DNA of 60,885 bases from Roseibacillus sp. (GCA_028821775.1 JAPKFB010000028.1:1-60885), one strand, 5' to 3'. Shown: positions 10,649-22,435, counted from the first letter of the stretch. A program made the numbers and translations. Notes: generated from the sequence alone by a model not told the origin.

Positions 10649-12088
10649 ATGAGCCCCGCTCTCCTCGACCAGCAAACCCGCCGCCTCTTCCTGCAGAAGG
10701 CCGGCTTTGGATTCGGCGGTGCAGCGCTTGCTTCCCTGATGAACCAGGATGCCGCGGCGGCCACGGACAGTCCCTTGACCAAGCTCGGACTCCATCACGC
10801 CCCCAAGGCAAAGCGGGTGATCTACATTCATCTGGTGGGAGCCCCCTCGCATCTCGACCTCTTCGAATTCAAGCCGGAACTTCAGAAGCGAAACGGCCAG
10901 CTGTGTCCCGATGAGTTCTTTGACGTAAAGCAACTCGCCTTTATCCGGGAGCACCCGAATTTGTTGGGAACTCCCAAGGATGAACAGTTCGCCTTCAAGA
11001 AGTGTGGGCAGTCCGGGATCGAACTCTCAAATCTCCTTCCTCATCTGCAGGGCGTGGCGGACGAACTGTGCTTCATCAAGACGCTCCATACCGAGCAATT
11101 CAACCACGGCCCCGCCCAGATGTTTGCCCTCACCGGGTTCGAACGCTTCGGGCGGCCCAGCATCGGCTCATGGGTCAGCTATGGACTGGGCACCGACAAT
11201 CAAAACCTGCCGGGCTTTGTGGTTCTCATTACCGGACAGGTCCTCGGCGCCGGGAACAGCGCCTTTGGAAGTGGCTTTCTGCCCACCATCCACCAGGGCA
11301 TCGAGTTTCGCTCGCAAGGCGATCCGGTGCTCTTCCTCTCCAATCCCAAGGGTGTTTCCGACCGCGAACGGAAGCTGGTGGTCGATGCCGTCAAGGATCT
11401 CAACAAGCTTGCCCTCGATGACGTCGGCGACCCGGAAATTGCCACTCGCATCAGCCAGTACGAGATGGCCTACCGCATGCAAACGAGCGTGCCGGAGCTC
11501 ATGGATATCAAGAGCGAACCCAAGCATATTCACGAACTCTACGGCACCGAGCCTGGCAAGGGCAGCTTTGCCAACAACTGTCTCCTGGCCCGGCGCCTGG
11601 TCGAGCGCGGCGTGCGCTTTGTCCAACTCTTTGATCAAGGCTGGGACCACCACGGTGGCGTCTTCGACGCCTTGCCCAAAAAAACCAAGCAAGTCGACCG
11701 GCCCATCGCAGCCCTCATCAACGACCTCAGGGAGCGCGGGCTGCTGGAAGACACCCTTGTTGTGTGGAACGCCGAGTTCGGCCGCACCCCGATGGCCCAG
11801 GGCACCACCGGGGATGGCACCACCCGCAGCAAGGCCGGACGGGACCACCACAAGGATGCCTACACCGTCTGGATGGCAGGCGGCGGAACGAAGCCAGGAC
11901 ACGTCCATGGTGAGACCGACGAACTCGGATACGGAATCGCGCGTGATCCCGTGCACGTCCACGACTTCAACGCGACCATGCTCCATCTCCTCGGCGTCGA
12001 TCACGAGCGTCTCACCTTCCGCTATCAAGGCCGGAAGTTCCGGCTCACCGATGTGCACGGCAAGGTCGTGAAGGGCGTCCTCGGGTGA
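10649..12088 (+). CDS. DUF1501 Tat-exported protein (pair 1)
   Basis: 479 aa. The N-terminus carries a twin-arginine signal ([19 protein letters not shown], residues ~10-28). The body has DUF1501 hallmarks: [15 protein letters not shown], the [17 protein letters not shown] segment, WDHHGG and [13 protein letters not shown]1501 belongs to the alkaline-phosphatase/sulfatase-like superfamily, and the conserved His/Asp clusters suggest metal binding. It lies directly downstream of the DUF1549/DUF1553 gene, the standard PVC arrangement, and has a paralogue at 55235-56650 that is also paired. Tat export suggests it folds with its metal in the cytoplasm. Confidence 0.9.
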   Translation: MSPALLDQQTRRLFLQKAGFGFGGAALASLMNQDAAAATDSPLTKLGLHHAPKAKRVIYIHLVGAPSHLDLFEFKPELQKRNGQLCPDEFFDVKQLAFIREHPNLLGTPKDEQFAFKKCGQSGIELSNLLPHLQGVADELCFIKTLHTEQFNHGPAQMFALTGFERFGRPSIGSWVSYGLGTDNQNLPGFVVLITGQVLGAGNSAFGSGFLPTIHQGIEFRSQGDPVLFLSNPKGVSDRERKLVVDAVKDLNKLALDDVGDPEIATRISQYEMAYRMQTSVPELMDIKSEPKHIHELYGTEPGKGSFANNCLLARRLVERGVRFVQLFDQGWDHHGGVFDALPKKTKQVDRPIAALINDLRERGLLEDTLVVWNAEFGRTPMAQGTTGDGTTRSKAGRDHHKDAYTVWMAGGGTKPGHVHGETDELGYGIARDPVHVHDFNATMLHLLGVDHERLTFRYQGRKFRLTDVHGKVVKGVLG

Positions 12089-12125
12089 TCTTTGGGGACC
12101 GGGTTCAGGCTACGCATCACTCTGC

Positions 12126-12161
12126 AGCCCTCCACGGAGAGCTGAGAGATCGTAGAGGGCT
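12126..12161. terminator. Possible hairpin between convergent genes
   Basis: AGCCCTC at 12126-12132 can pair with GAGGGCT at 12155-12161, with partly matching flanks. It lies between the converging DUF1501 and phosphoesterase genes and overlaps the latter's stop codon. There is no T tract, so this is a weak call. Confidence 0.3.
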
Positions 12162-13005
12162 ACTTCTGCTCTCCTGCCTTCCCCGCCATCTCCAACTCGA
12201 CGAAGCGATGCTTCAGCGTTGCGTCCGAACTCACGTCCCACCACCGGAAGCCCATCGGGCGCTGGTCGAAGTTCTTGCTGGTGGTCTCACCATTGACGAG
12301 CTGGATGCCCTCGTATTCGTTCACGATCAGCTTGTGGGTGTGTCCTGCCAGAAAGGCCACCACGCCACTCTCCTTGCACAGCTTCAGAAGCTCCATGCGC
12401 TTCGCCACCGGCAGATTGAAATAGTTTTCCTTCTCGTCCGGTTTTTCCAGGAAGAGCGGATAGTGGACCACCACAACCACGGGCCGCCCCTTCTTCTTCG
12501 CCATCTTGAGAGTCTCCACAAACCAGGCATCGTGCTTCTCGGACTCCCCCTTGAGAGGCGCCTTCCAGAGCTGGGTGTTGGCGATCACGAAGGTGAAGCC
12601 CTTGTGCTCCACCACAAAATAGTCCTTGCCCACCTTCTCACGGTAGAGCTTCAAGGACAGCGCCGTCGGGGCATTTCCGACATCGTGATTCCCTGCCGCG
12701 CAGTGACACGGAATGACAAACCCCGACTTGATCCTGTTGAAGTCGAGCCAGGATTGTTCGTTGGCCTTGCCGACGAGATCCCCGCAGATCACCACGAAGT
12801 CGGGCTTCATCCTGTTGATCTGCTCCACCGCCAGAGTGAAGGTCTTGACGTCGTGTTCGTATCCTCCCATCCCGAGCTGGGTGTCGCACATCTGCACAAA
12901 GGAAAACTGCTCTCCGGCCGTCGACTCGGGAGCGGACGGCTCGGCGGAATAAGCGGGGCACAGGGCGGCAAGGACGAGAAGGGCGGCGATCAAGGAGCGT
13001 TTCAC
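12160..13005 (-). CDS. Secreted calcineurin-like metallophosphoesterase (CPPED1-like)
   Basis: 281 aa from the GTG at 13005, which starts directly on a signal peptide (residues 1-21, ending CPAYSA) and has AGGA eight bases upstream. An ATG at 13128 would add 41 hydrophilic residues before the signal and would place a 22-bp palindrome inside the gene, so it is rejected. Metallophosphoesterase motifs: MCDTQLG (D-x-Q instead of the usual D-x-H), GDLVGK, GNHDVG, VHYPLF and GHTHKL. The D-x-Q first motif is typical of the CPPED1-like subgroup. It should hydrolyse phosphoesters in the periplasm; substrate unknown. Confidence 0.87.
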   Translation of the reverse strand: MKRSLIAALLVLAALCPAYSAEPSAPESTAGEQFSFVQMCDTQLGMGGYEHDVKTFTLAVEQINRMKPDFVVICGDLVGKANEQSWLDFNRIKSGFVIPCHCAAGNHDVGNAPTALSLKLYREKVGKDYFVVEHKGFTFVIANTQLWKAPLKGESEKHDAWFVETLKMAKKKGRPVVVVVHYPLFLEKPDEKENYFNLPVAKRMELLKLCKESGVVAFLAGHTHKLIVNEYEGIQLVNGETTSKNFDQRPMGFRWWDVSSDATLKHRFVELEMAGKAGEQK

Positions 13006-13032
13006 TGCCTGAGTCCTACCCTGATTCGACCC

Positions 13033-13054
13033 GCAACAAATCATGAATTGTTGC
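13033..13054. promoter_or_regulatory. 22-bp palindrome upstream of the phosphoesterase gene
   Basis: GCAACAA (13033-13039) and TTGTTGC (13048-13054) flank a central TCATGA, giving a 22-bp dyad with one mismatched A/A pair. It ends 28 bases upstream of the GTG at 13005 on the minus strand. The size and symmetry suit a homodimeric repressor operator; a leader hairpin is the alternative. Confidence 0.45.
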
Positions 13055-13162
13055 TGAGCGGGCATTTGGGCCCCGCGAGGCCGCAGGCACGTCGGAACCG
13101 AGCCTGCCTTGGCGGGCCTTAAGGCCATCCAGAGAACGGCGCAAGCACCGCTCCCAATTTTG

Positions 13163-13759
13163 TCAACTCGCCCTGAGGGCCTCCCCGATGAACCTCAGAA
13201 TCTCCCTTCGTCCCTCGCCCGTTTTCACGGAGGAGGTGAAGATGTTCGGCACGCCCTCGCTCCACTCCGCCATCGCTTCAGTAAAGAGGGCGATGTTCTT
13301 TTTGACCTCCCCGGGTTTCACCTTGTCGGCCTTCGTGAACACGAGGTTGAAGGGAACGTTGCTCTCCAAGAGCCAGCGCACGAATTCCAGATCGATCTTT
13401 TGCGGCGAGTGACGAGAGTCGATGAGCACAAAAGCACAGGAGAGATTGGACCGCTCGAGAAGGTACTCCGAGACGAACTCATGAAAGCGGTCCCGATCAG
13501 CGAGCGAGGCCTTGGCATATCCATAGCCCGGAAGATCCACCATGCTCCAATCCTTGTTGATCGTGAAGAAATTGATTTCACGAGTGCGCCCGGGTTTTCC
13601 CGAAACACGCGCCAGCGCACTCTGATTCGAGAGAAGATTGAGCAGGGCCGATTTGCCAACATTCGAGCGACCGATGAACGCGAATTCAGGCAGCTTGGAA
13701 ACCGGACAGGTCTCCAGGCTGACCGCGCCTTGCACAAAGATGGCGGAGTGAATTTTCAA
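13163..13759 (-). CDS. engB: Ribosome biogenesis GTPase YihA/YsxC/EngB
   Basis: TrmE-Era-EngA-EngB-Septin-like GTPase of 198 aa. Motifs: G1 GRSNVGKS (30-37), switch region PGRTREINFF, G3 DLPGYG (75-80), G4 TKAD (142-145) and a G5 near TSSVKTGEG (about 172). EngB is an essential factor in 50S subunit assembly. The TTG at 13759 is chosen because the protein then begins MKIHSAIFVQGAVS, closely resembling the start of Bacillus YsxC; a longer reading from a TTG at 13819 would overlap the upstream gene by ten bases. Same orientation as the MYG1-family gene at 13810, so the two may be co-transcribed. Confidence 0.95.
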   Translation of the reverse strand: MKIHSAIFVQGAVSLETCPVSKLPEFAFIGRSNVGKSALLNLLSNQSALARVSGKPGRTREINFFTINKDWSMVDLPGYGYAKASLADRDRFHEFVSEYLLERSNLSCAFVLIDSRHSPQKIDLEFVRWLLESNVPFNLVFTKADKVKPGEVKKNIALFTEAMAEWSEGVPNIFTSSVKTGEGRREILRFIGEALRAS

Positions 13760-13809
13760 GATCGTCGTCGCAGCGAAAACTTTGGGGAGGCTAATTGTCG
13801 GCCCTACAA

Positions 13810-14676
13810 TTACAGCCAAGCGGCGAGAAGCAACTCCTTCAAACGCTCCTTCTCGGTCGCCGAGGTCTTGGCCACAAATCCCCGCGCATGCGCAAAGTGC
13901 ACGTCGTCCTCTCCGTCGATGCGAGTGAATTCGAGACGAGGGTGATCATTGTGTCGGGAGAGCCCATAGCCGCTTCCACGCCGATCGGGATAGACCAGGC
14001 CCGCGACCTTCTCCGATTCCCCGATCGAATCGAGATAGCGCCCGAGCCCCATCGACGGCTCGTCCGGCAGGGGATCGGTGCGCGGCATGAACATGACCTT
14101 GAAGCTCTCTCCGTCAGCAGCTTGCAACTCCATGAGCTCGCCGTGTTGGGCAATGTAAGTGAGCCGCTCCCGCAGGGTCTCCAGATACCCGATCAGATCC
14201 TCGCCCACCCAGCGCATCACTTCGTATAGGAGATCGCCGCTCTGCAGGCGACTCGCCTGCGCAAAGCGTCGCAGAAGACTCACGTCGATCGGTGAGTTGA
14301 GTTTGGAGATGATGTCTCGCTCGACGCCCAGCCACTTCGCGGTCCCGTTCGCACCGCGGGTGTCAAACCACTCCGCAGGCTCCAGCCAGTCGCAGAACAT
14401 CTTCGCATCATCATAGAGGCCCAGGTGCATGAGCACGAGAGAGAGCGCACAGATGGGTTCATGATCGCGCGGGAACTGGTGATGATCGAAGTTGCCCCGC
14501 TCCGGTGCGTGCTCTCCACCGACGTCCACAACCAAGGCGGCGAGGTTGTCGAGGTCACCTGGTTCCGGCTCCCGTCTTTCGATCGGTGCACCATGCTTCG
14601 AGACCAGCAAACAGCAGGCCAGAAAGTCGTCTTTGTGTGCCCCGCCCGGATGAGTGAGAATGAGATCAATGGACAT
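13810..14676 (-). CDS. MYG1 / UPF0160 family metal-dependent hydrolase
   Basis: 288 aa without a signal peptide. The ATG at 14676 opens on SIDLILTHPGGAHKDDF, corresponding to the family's THxGxxHxDE motif, and VVDVGGEHAPERGNFDHHQ (about residues 50-68) corresponds to DVGGxYDPxxxRxDHHQ. These His/Asp sets are DHH-like metal sites. Eukaryotic MYG1 is a 3'-5' RNA exonuclease; bacterial members are poorly characterised, so RNA or nucleotide phosphodiester cleavage in the cytoplasm is an inference. It lies 50 bases upstream of engB in the same direction. Confidence 0.85.
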   Translation of the reverse strand: MSIDLILTHPGGAHKDDFLACCLLVSKHGAPIERREPEPGDLDNLAALVVDVGGEHAPERGNFDHHQFPRDHEPICALSLVLMHLGLYDDAKMFCDWLEPAEWFDTRGANGTAKWLGVERDIISKLNSPIDVSLLRRFAQASRLQSGDLLYEVMRWVGEDLIGYLETLRERLTYIAQHGELMELQAADGESFKVMFMPRTDPLPDEPSMGLGRYLDSIGESEKVAGLVYPDRRGSGYGLSRHNDHPRLEFTRIDGEDDVHFAHARGFVAKTSATEKERLKELLLAAWL

Positions 14677-14893
14677 GAGGAGCGGACGGTAGCGGGATCG
14701 GAGAGAGGTGCAATGCTGGTAATCGCTCGATTGACCCCTCCCGCCTCGGGCCGCAATCACGACAAACCCAGGAACGAGGCAGGGCCCCTTCTCCCCCAGC
14801 ACAGGATCCTGGCCGCCGAGAACCGGCTCCGGAGATTTCAAGGCAAGCTGGCCGTGATTACGCCTCAACCAACGAGCGACCGGAATCTATTCC

Positions 14894-16654
14894 CTAACCT
14901 GTCTCCCCAATCCGCTCCAAGGTCAGGAGCCGAAACTCCATCGCTTCCTTCCCCGGAATCTCGATCGCCCGGAGAGTGAGTTCGCCCTGGCCTTTCTGGA
15001 GTCTGATCTGACCGATCTCCACCGCCTTGAAATCCTTCCCGTAGGACTCCGCCCGCGGATGGTGATCCTGGGCGGCTCCGAGTTCGGGAACATCGTGGGC
15101 CTCTTTGATTTCAAAGGAGAGCTTGGCATCGTTGAAGATTAACTCGCACTTCGCCCCAGCCTCCTTGGCAGCGTAGTAAAGCACCACCTTGTAAGTGCCA
15201 CTAGTCGCCACTTCGGCCGCAAAGGTGATCTTGTCGTCCGTCTTGGTCCAATTGCGGAAGTAGGAACAATTGGGAAAGCGGTTCGACCGTTTGATGGCAC
15301 CGTGCGCCTTCGCATCGCGGGCCGGAAGCTGGGTGAGGGGCGAGCCGGGGTGGGCAATCACGAAAGGACGCTGGTCCATATAGTAGCCTGCCATGTGGGT
15401 CTCTCGATGGGCCTTCACCGCCGCGGCCAGCTGCCCCGCGATTTCCGGATGCCTTTCCCGGCTGACCGGCGTCCGCTGACCAGGATCGGAGATCATGTGG
15501 TAGAGTTTTCCGGTGTGGTCGAGCCGGAACTGCTGACTGCGGGCACTGATTTTTTTTCCCCAGTGATTGATGAGAATCCGATCGGGCCAGGCCACCGGGA
15601 CCATCAGGAGGGGCGCCTTCAGGCTGATGCCGTCGAGCGGTTTCCCCGTCTTCCTTGTGATCCCTGCGAGGTCGCACAAGGTCGGAAGGAGGTCGCGCGC
15701 GGTGCTGATCTCCCTGACCGTGGTTCCCGACTTGATCGAGGCCGGCCAGCGGATGAAGAGCGGACTCCTGACGCCCCCTTCATCAGTCGATCCTTTGCGC
15801 CCCTTCATGCCACCATTCCAGCGTGTGCCATTGGGCCCATTGTCATGAAACCAGACCACGATGGTGTTCTCCTTCACTCCGAGTTCCTCGATCTTCGCAA
15901 GCGCCCGCCCCACATTCCAATCAAGATTCTCGCACATCGCGAGCGCACTTCGCTTGTGAGTCTGGACCTCCTTCCGTGGTTGTTGCTCGTTCACCATGTC
16001 GAGCGGCCGATCCTTGAAGCGCTGCCAGAATCGGTCGGGCACCTGCATCGGGGAATGCGGTGTGTTGTAGGGGAGGTAGGCAAAGAACGGTTTCTGTTCG
16101 TCCACCGCATCCGCCATGAACTTCATCGCATGATCGGTGAAATCATCGATGCAGAACCCCTTCCCTTTCACGATCCGTCCGTTGCGCTCGAGCATGGGGC
16201 TGTGGTAGTTCCCCCAATGCCCGCTGCAGAATCCGTAGAACTCATCGAATCCCCGGCCATTGGGATGATAGGGATACTGCATTCCGTTGTGCCACTTCCC
16301 GAAGGCACCCGTGGCATAGCCCGCCGCCTTGAAGAGGTCGCCCACCGTGGTCTCATCGAGATCCATGCGCTCCCCGCCGGCAGTGGTTGAATACACTCCG
16401 GAGCGCGCATGGTGACGTCCGGTCAGAAACTCGGCGCGGGTGGGGGAACATACCGGGCACACGTAGAAGCGATTGAAGCTCGCTCCCTCGCGCTTCAGCG
16501 AGTCGATATTCGGAGTACGCAGATCGGAGTTCCCGGAGCTCTCCAGGTCTCCCCAACCCTGGTCATCGCTCAGAAAGACGAGAACGTTTGGCTGCTTGGC
16601 GAGGGCAGGAGAAAGACAAAGAACGCAGGCGAGAATCGGGCGGAAGGTGGTCAT
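14894..16654 (-). CDS. Secreted Cys-type sulfatase with C-terminal carbohydrate-binding-like domain
   Basis: 586 aa with a Sec signal (MTTFRPILACVLCLSPALA). The metal site begins FLSDDQGWGD (D30, D31). The formylglycine motif is C69-S-P-T-R, followed by AEFLTGR, and FGKWHNG follows at about 118. The sulfatase domain runs to about residue 440. The last ~120 residues form a separate beta-rich module (WTKTDDKITFAAEV ... TSGTYKVVLYY) that looks like a carbohydrate-binding sandwich. The Cys needs conversion to formylglycine by a maturase, which is not in this window. The start at 16654 is chosen over an upstream ATG at 17122 because of the signal peptide. Confidence 0.92.
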   Translation of the reverse strand: MTTFRPILACVLCLSPALAKQPNVLVFLSDDQGWGDLESSGNSDLRTPNIDSLKREGASFNRFYVCPVCSPTRAEFLTGRHHARSGVYSTTAGGERMDLDETTVGDLFKAAGYATGAFGKWHNGMQYPYHPNGRGFDEFYGFCSGHWGNYHSPMLERNGRIVKGKGFCIDDFTDHAMKFMADAVDEQKPFFAYLPYNTPHSPMQVPDRFWQRFKDRPLDMVNEQQPRKEVQTHKRSALAMCENLDWNVGRALAKIEELGVKENTIVVWFHDNGPNGTRWNGGMKGRKGSTDEGGVRSPLFIRWPASIKSGTTVREISTARDLLPTLCDLAGITRKTGKPLDGISLKAPLLMVPVAWPDRILINHWGKKISARSQQFRLDHTGKLYHMISDPGQRTPVSRERHPEIAGQLAAAVKAHRETHMAGYYMDQRPFVIAHPGSPLTQLPARDAKAHGAIKRSNRFPNCSYFRNWTKTDDKITFAAEVATSGTYKVVLYYAAKEAGAKCELIFNDAKLSFEIKEAHDVPELGAAQDHHPRAESYGKDFKAVEIGQIRLQKGQGELTLRAIEIPGKEAMEFRLLTLERIGETG

Positions 16655-19319
<2,665 letters not shown>

Positions 19320-19328
19320 TCGCGCAGA

Positions 19329-19349
19329 TATCCGCTAACCGAGCGGATA
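19329..19349. terminator. Hairpin between converging icd and small hypothetical gene
   Basis: TATCCGCT (19329-19336), loop AACCG, AGCGGATA (19342-19349): a perfect 8-bp stem ten bases after the icd stop. It includes the stop and last codons of the convergent small gene. No T tract, so it may be a weak bidirectional terminator. Confidence 0.45.
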
Positions 19350-19634
19350 CGGACCATCTTCGTCGACGCCTTCCCAGCCGAGCTTGTGGAAGGCCGCCTG
19401 CAGACTGAGGACCAGCCCGTCGGGCTCTTCTTCGGCATGCTCAATCGTGGCGGTGCTCGTCAGTCCGCGCATCGACTCGATGCTGATCACAGTCTCCGCC
19501 CCACGCAAAATAATCCAATCTCCCCAGTCCTTCTTCTGATGGCGCACTTCCAATTTCTGCCCCTGCAATGCAGCGACCACTTCGCTGATGGTGCAAGGAT
19601 CGGAACCTTCGACGGCCTGAACAACAGTATTCAC
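19335..19634 (-). CDS. Small hypothetical cytoplasmic protein
   Basis: 99 aa, acidic, no signal peptide or membrane segment, opening MNTVVQAVEGSDPCTISEVV. It has an ordinary ATG, sensible codon use and a strong beta/alpha alternation (KLEVRHQKKDWGDWIILRG, then ETVISIESM). I recognise no family. A TGATAAT-like -10 element lies about 40 bases upstream on the minus strand (19673-19679), without a good -35. It converges on icd. The lack of a competing frame on the other strand favours a real gene. Confidence 0.6.
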   Translation of the reverse strand: MNTVVQAVEGSDPCTISEVVAALQGQKLEVRHQKKDWGDWIILRGAETVISIESMRGLTSTATIEHAEEEPDGLVLSLQAAFHKLGWEGVDEDGPYPLG

Positions 19635-19977
19635 GGCGCGGAGAACAGCTCAGGTCCGCGACCCACGCAAGATATTATCAAAGACAATTTTCAGACCTGC
19701 TTGAATAAGGCCAGGTCCCGCCGCCGAGCTTCGACGGTCCGAACACCGCCCCGTGATCACCGGGAGAGCACTTGGAGAGCGGCCTGATCCGTAGCTTAAA
19801 ATCTGCGACCCGACCAAGGAACGAATCAGAAATGACCGCGACCCCATCTCGCGGGCTCGTCGCCGCAGTCCCGCCGCCCTATAAAACAGGCACGTCTCTG
19901 ATCTCCGAAGCTGGGAAACTTCCCACTAGTGCCAGATGGAAATCGCCACTATAGTGGGTCTTCCACCTCTTCCAATC
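19635..19977. promoter_or_regulatory. Intergenic region with palindrome upstream of the exported dikinase-like gene
   Basis: A 343-bp region between two divergent genes. CACTATAGTG at 19947-19956 is a perfect 10-bp palindrome. CCCACTA (19922-19928) and TAGTGGG (19952-19958) form a wider inverted repeat that includes its right half. Both lie within 56 bases of the ATG at 19978 and could be an operator or leader hairpin. I see no supported gene. Confidence 0.35.
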
Positions 19978-22221
19978 ATGCGCTCACTCTACCATCTCGT
20001 CCTGTTTCTACTCACCGGGACCCTGCTTGCCGCCGAACCGGTCATCACCGACTTTGGCTATACCCCAGGTGGCAAGGTATCCTTCACCGTCAAATCGAAC
20101 GCGGATTCCTACCACGTCCTCCGGCGCTCTCCCGACCTCCTTTCAGTCGGGACCGGCCGTGCGGTGGCTGTCGTTCCTGGTGCCGAAGACACCGTCTCCA
20201 TCACGGATTCGGGACGCCCCTTCAGCCAGGGATTTTATCAAGTGGAGACCTACAGCAACAGCGCTCCGGCCGACACCGACGGCGATGGCTACCGGGACAC
20301 CGTCGAACTGGCGCGCCTGGGAATCAACAACCCAGTCAACCCGGCCCCTCCCATCTCGCGCCTGCATGGCGCCACCATGATCACAAGTCGCGACTACTTC
20401 GAAAGACTGTCAAACCGCGGTGACCGCCCTGGCGCACAGTCGGTCCGGGAAATCAAGTTCCTCGTCTACGACGTGCACACCGACACCCCCGTCCTCTATT
20501 TCGCCGACAGCAATCGCTATATCTATCACTTTTACTTCACCCGCGACGCGACGGGACGCTACACCAGTAATTCTGCGTTCAACAACGACACCTACTTCAA
20601 CAACACCACGAGAAAGAATCTCGCGGGCAGCTTGATCTCTCACGACAACTACGTCGATGACCAGGGACGACCGGGAATCTACACCATCGAGTTTTGGCCC
20701 ACCGACCCGGTCGCCTTTCGCTTCGTGGAAATGGCCTACGAACTGATTGCAGCAGGCATGCCCTTCGTGGATGGCAACGTCGCCTACCGGCCGGCAAGCG
20801 AAACCCAACGCCGCTGGCATCGCAATGAAATCGCCGCCTTCGAGAATTCCCACGTCAATGTCATCCAGACCGAGGATCTCTTCGCCAACGTGGTCTACAC
20901 CGGACTCAATGAAGCGGAATCCTACGGGCGACTTCGGGTCGTCACGGGATCCGAGACCCTCTCCGTGCGCGACATCGCCATTTTCCGCAACATCCCCAAC
21001 GACCTTACCCACGTCTCCGGGATCATCACCGAGATTCCACAGACCCCCCTCTCGCACATCAACCTGAAGGCCAGGCAGAACGACACGCCCAACGCCTACA
21101 TCAAGGACGCCTCGACCCATCCCGATATCGCGCCCCTCCTTGGCCAGAATGTCTACTACAAGGTGGAAGCAGATGGCTTCGAAATCCGCGCCGCTTCCCA
21201 ACAGGAAGTGGACGACTGGTTTGACGCGATTCGTCCGAGCGATCCGCAGATTCCGGTCCGTAACCTGGCCACCACCGAAATCAGGCCGCTCACGTCAGTA
21301 CAGTTCGGGGATTCCGACACCTTTGGAGCCAAAGCCAGCAATGTCGCGGAGTTGCGCCGCATCAATGCCTTGCGCAGCATCACTCCCAACGGCTTTGCGG
21401 TCCCCTTCTACTTCTACGACGAGTTCATGAAATTCAATGGCTTCTACACCCGGGCCACGGCCATGATGAGCGATCCTCTCTTCCAAAGTACTCCGGAAAT
21501 TCGCGAAGCCCGACTCAGGGACTTTCGCAATTCCCTCAAGGACGGCATCCTGCCCTCGTGGATGGCGGACGCTCTCGATACCATGCACCAGTCCTTTCCC
21601 GAGGGCACGATCCTGCGCGCCCGCTCGAGCACCAACAACGAAGACCTCGAAGGCTTCAACGGCGCCGGCCTCTACAGTTCTTACACCCACCGCCTGGACG
21701 AAGGTCACTTCCAGAAGTCGGCCAAACAGGTCTGGGCCAGTTTGTGGAACTACCGGGCATACGAAGAGCGCGAGTTTTGGCGCATCGATCACTTCATTGC
21801 CGCCATGGGCATCCTCGTCCACCCGAACTACGACGACGAGCAGGCCAACGGAGTGGGGGTGACTGCGAACATCTTCGATCCACGTTGGGAGGGTCACTAC
21901 ATCAACGTCCAAGTAGGCGAAAATCTGGTCACCAATCCGGAGGAGAATTCCATCCCCGAGGAGTATCTCATCGCGGACCTTGCCGGAACCGGGGACGAGA
22001 TTCAGTACATCCGCTTTTCGAACCAGCTCGAAGATGGAGAAACCGTCCTCACCCGGACCCAGGCGTTGGACCTGAAGGACAAGATGAACGCCCTGCACAA
22101 TCACTTCAGAATCAAGTACGGCGTCTCTCAATCCAACTCTACTTGGGCGATGGAGATCGAGTTCAAGATCACTGCCGATGGCAGGCTTGCGATCAAGCAG
22201 GCGCGGCCGTGGCTGAACTAG
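19978..22221 (+). CDS. Exported glucan-water-dikinase-like protein (PEP/pyruvate-binding ATP-grasp)
   Basis: 747 aa. A Sec signal (MRSLYHLVLFLLTGTLLAA) is followed by a beta module (~22-85, with the RRSPDL phrase), a Ca-binding repeat (ADTDGDGYRDTVE, ~92-105), and an uncharacterised region to ~330. A histidine swivel segment follows, TPLSHINLKAR with H360, resembling the phosphohistidine site of glucan water dikinases. A PPDK_N-type ATP-grasp domain covers ~430-747 (FGAKASNVAEL; RARSSTNNEDLEGFNGAGLY, ~546-565). The histidine domain before the ATP domain is the GWD order, not that of PEP synthase. Family members transfer the beta-phosphate of ATP via a histidine. The signal peptide means export, where ATP is scarce, so activity and acceptor are unclear. 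The start at 19978 is chosen for the signal peptide. Confidence 0.82.
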   Translation: MRSLYHLVLFLLTGTLLAAEPVITDFGYTPGGKVSFTVKSNADSYHVLRRSPDLLSVGTGRAVAVVPGAEDTVSITDSGRPFSQGFYQVETYSNSAPADTDGDGYRDTVELARLGINNPVNPAPPISRLHGATMITSRDYFERLSNRGDRPGAQSVREIKFLVYDVHTDTPVLYFADSNRYIYHFYFTRDATGRYTSNSAFNNDTYFNNTTRKNLAGSLISHDNYVDDQGRPGIYTIEFWPTDPVAFRFVEMAYELIAAGMPFVDGNVAYRPASETQRRWHRNEIAAFENSHVNVIQTEDLFANVVYTGLNEAESYGRLRVVTGSETLSVRDIAIFRNIPNDLTHVSGIITEIPQTPLSHINLKARQNDTPNAYIKDASTHPDIAPLLGQNVYYKVEADGFEIRAASQQEVDDWFDAIRPSDPQIPVRNLATTEIRPLTSVQFGDSDTFGAKASNVAELRRINALRSITPNGFAVPFYFYDEFMKFNGFYTRATAMMSDPLFQSTPEIREARLRDFRNSLKDGILPSWMADALDTMHQSFPEGTILRARSSTNNEDLEGFNGAGLYSSYTHRLDEGHFQKSAKQVWASLWNYRAYEEREFWRIDHFIAAMGILVHPNYDDEQANGVGVTANIFDPRWEGHYINVQVGENLVTNPEENSIPEEYLIADLAGTGDEIQYIRFSNQLEDGETVLTRTQALDLKDKMNALHNHFRIKYGVSQSNSTWAMEIEFKITADGRLAIKQARPWLN

Positions 22222-22398
22222 CCCCTGATAATTCCTGCCCTCATTTGCTAGGGTGTGTTTGAGACTTCTGACGCACCGCGCACCGGAGAGATTCAGTTGG
22301 TCTGGGGCGGATCTCGGAAGAAGGCGATCCCGATCCCGGAGGAATCACCGCTCGGAGCATCCGTTCCACCAGCACCTAACTCCGATGCGGCAGGTGAT

Positions 22399-22435
22399 CG
22401 TTAAGAGAAGGTTAATCCCGTTAAGCTGAGGTTAA
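22399..22435. promoter_or_regulatory. Four phased GTTAA direct repeats upstream of the di-haem peroxidase gene
   Basis: GTTAA occurs at 22400, 22411, 22420 and 22431 (spacing 11, 9, 11). The two halves, 22399-22415 and 22419-22435, form a 17-bp direct repeat with three mismatches. Spacing by one helical turn resembles tandem binding sites of PhoB/OmpR-type response regulators. The array ends 41 bases before the ATG at 22477. Confidence 0.5.

Noticed and set aside
19650..19847. 65-codon minus-strand frame
   Set aside because: Unsupported start and composition; probably part of the leader of the small hypothetical gene.
22399..22435. GTTAA repeats as a CRISPR array
   Set aside because: Units are too short and the period is too small; no spacers. 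Interpreted as regulatory repeats.
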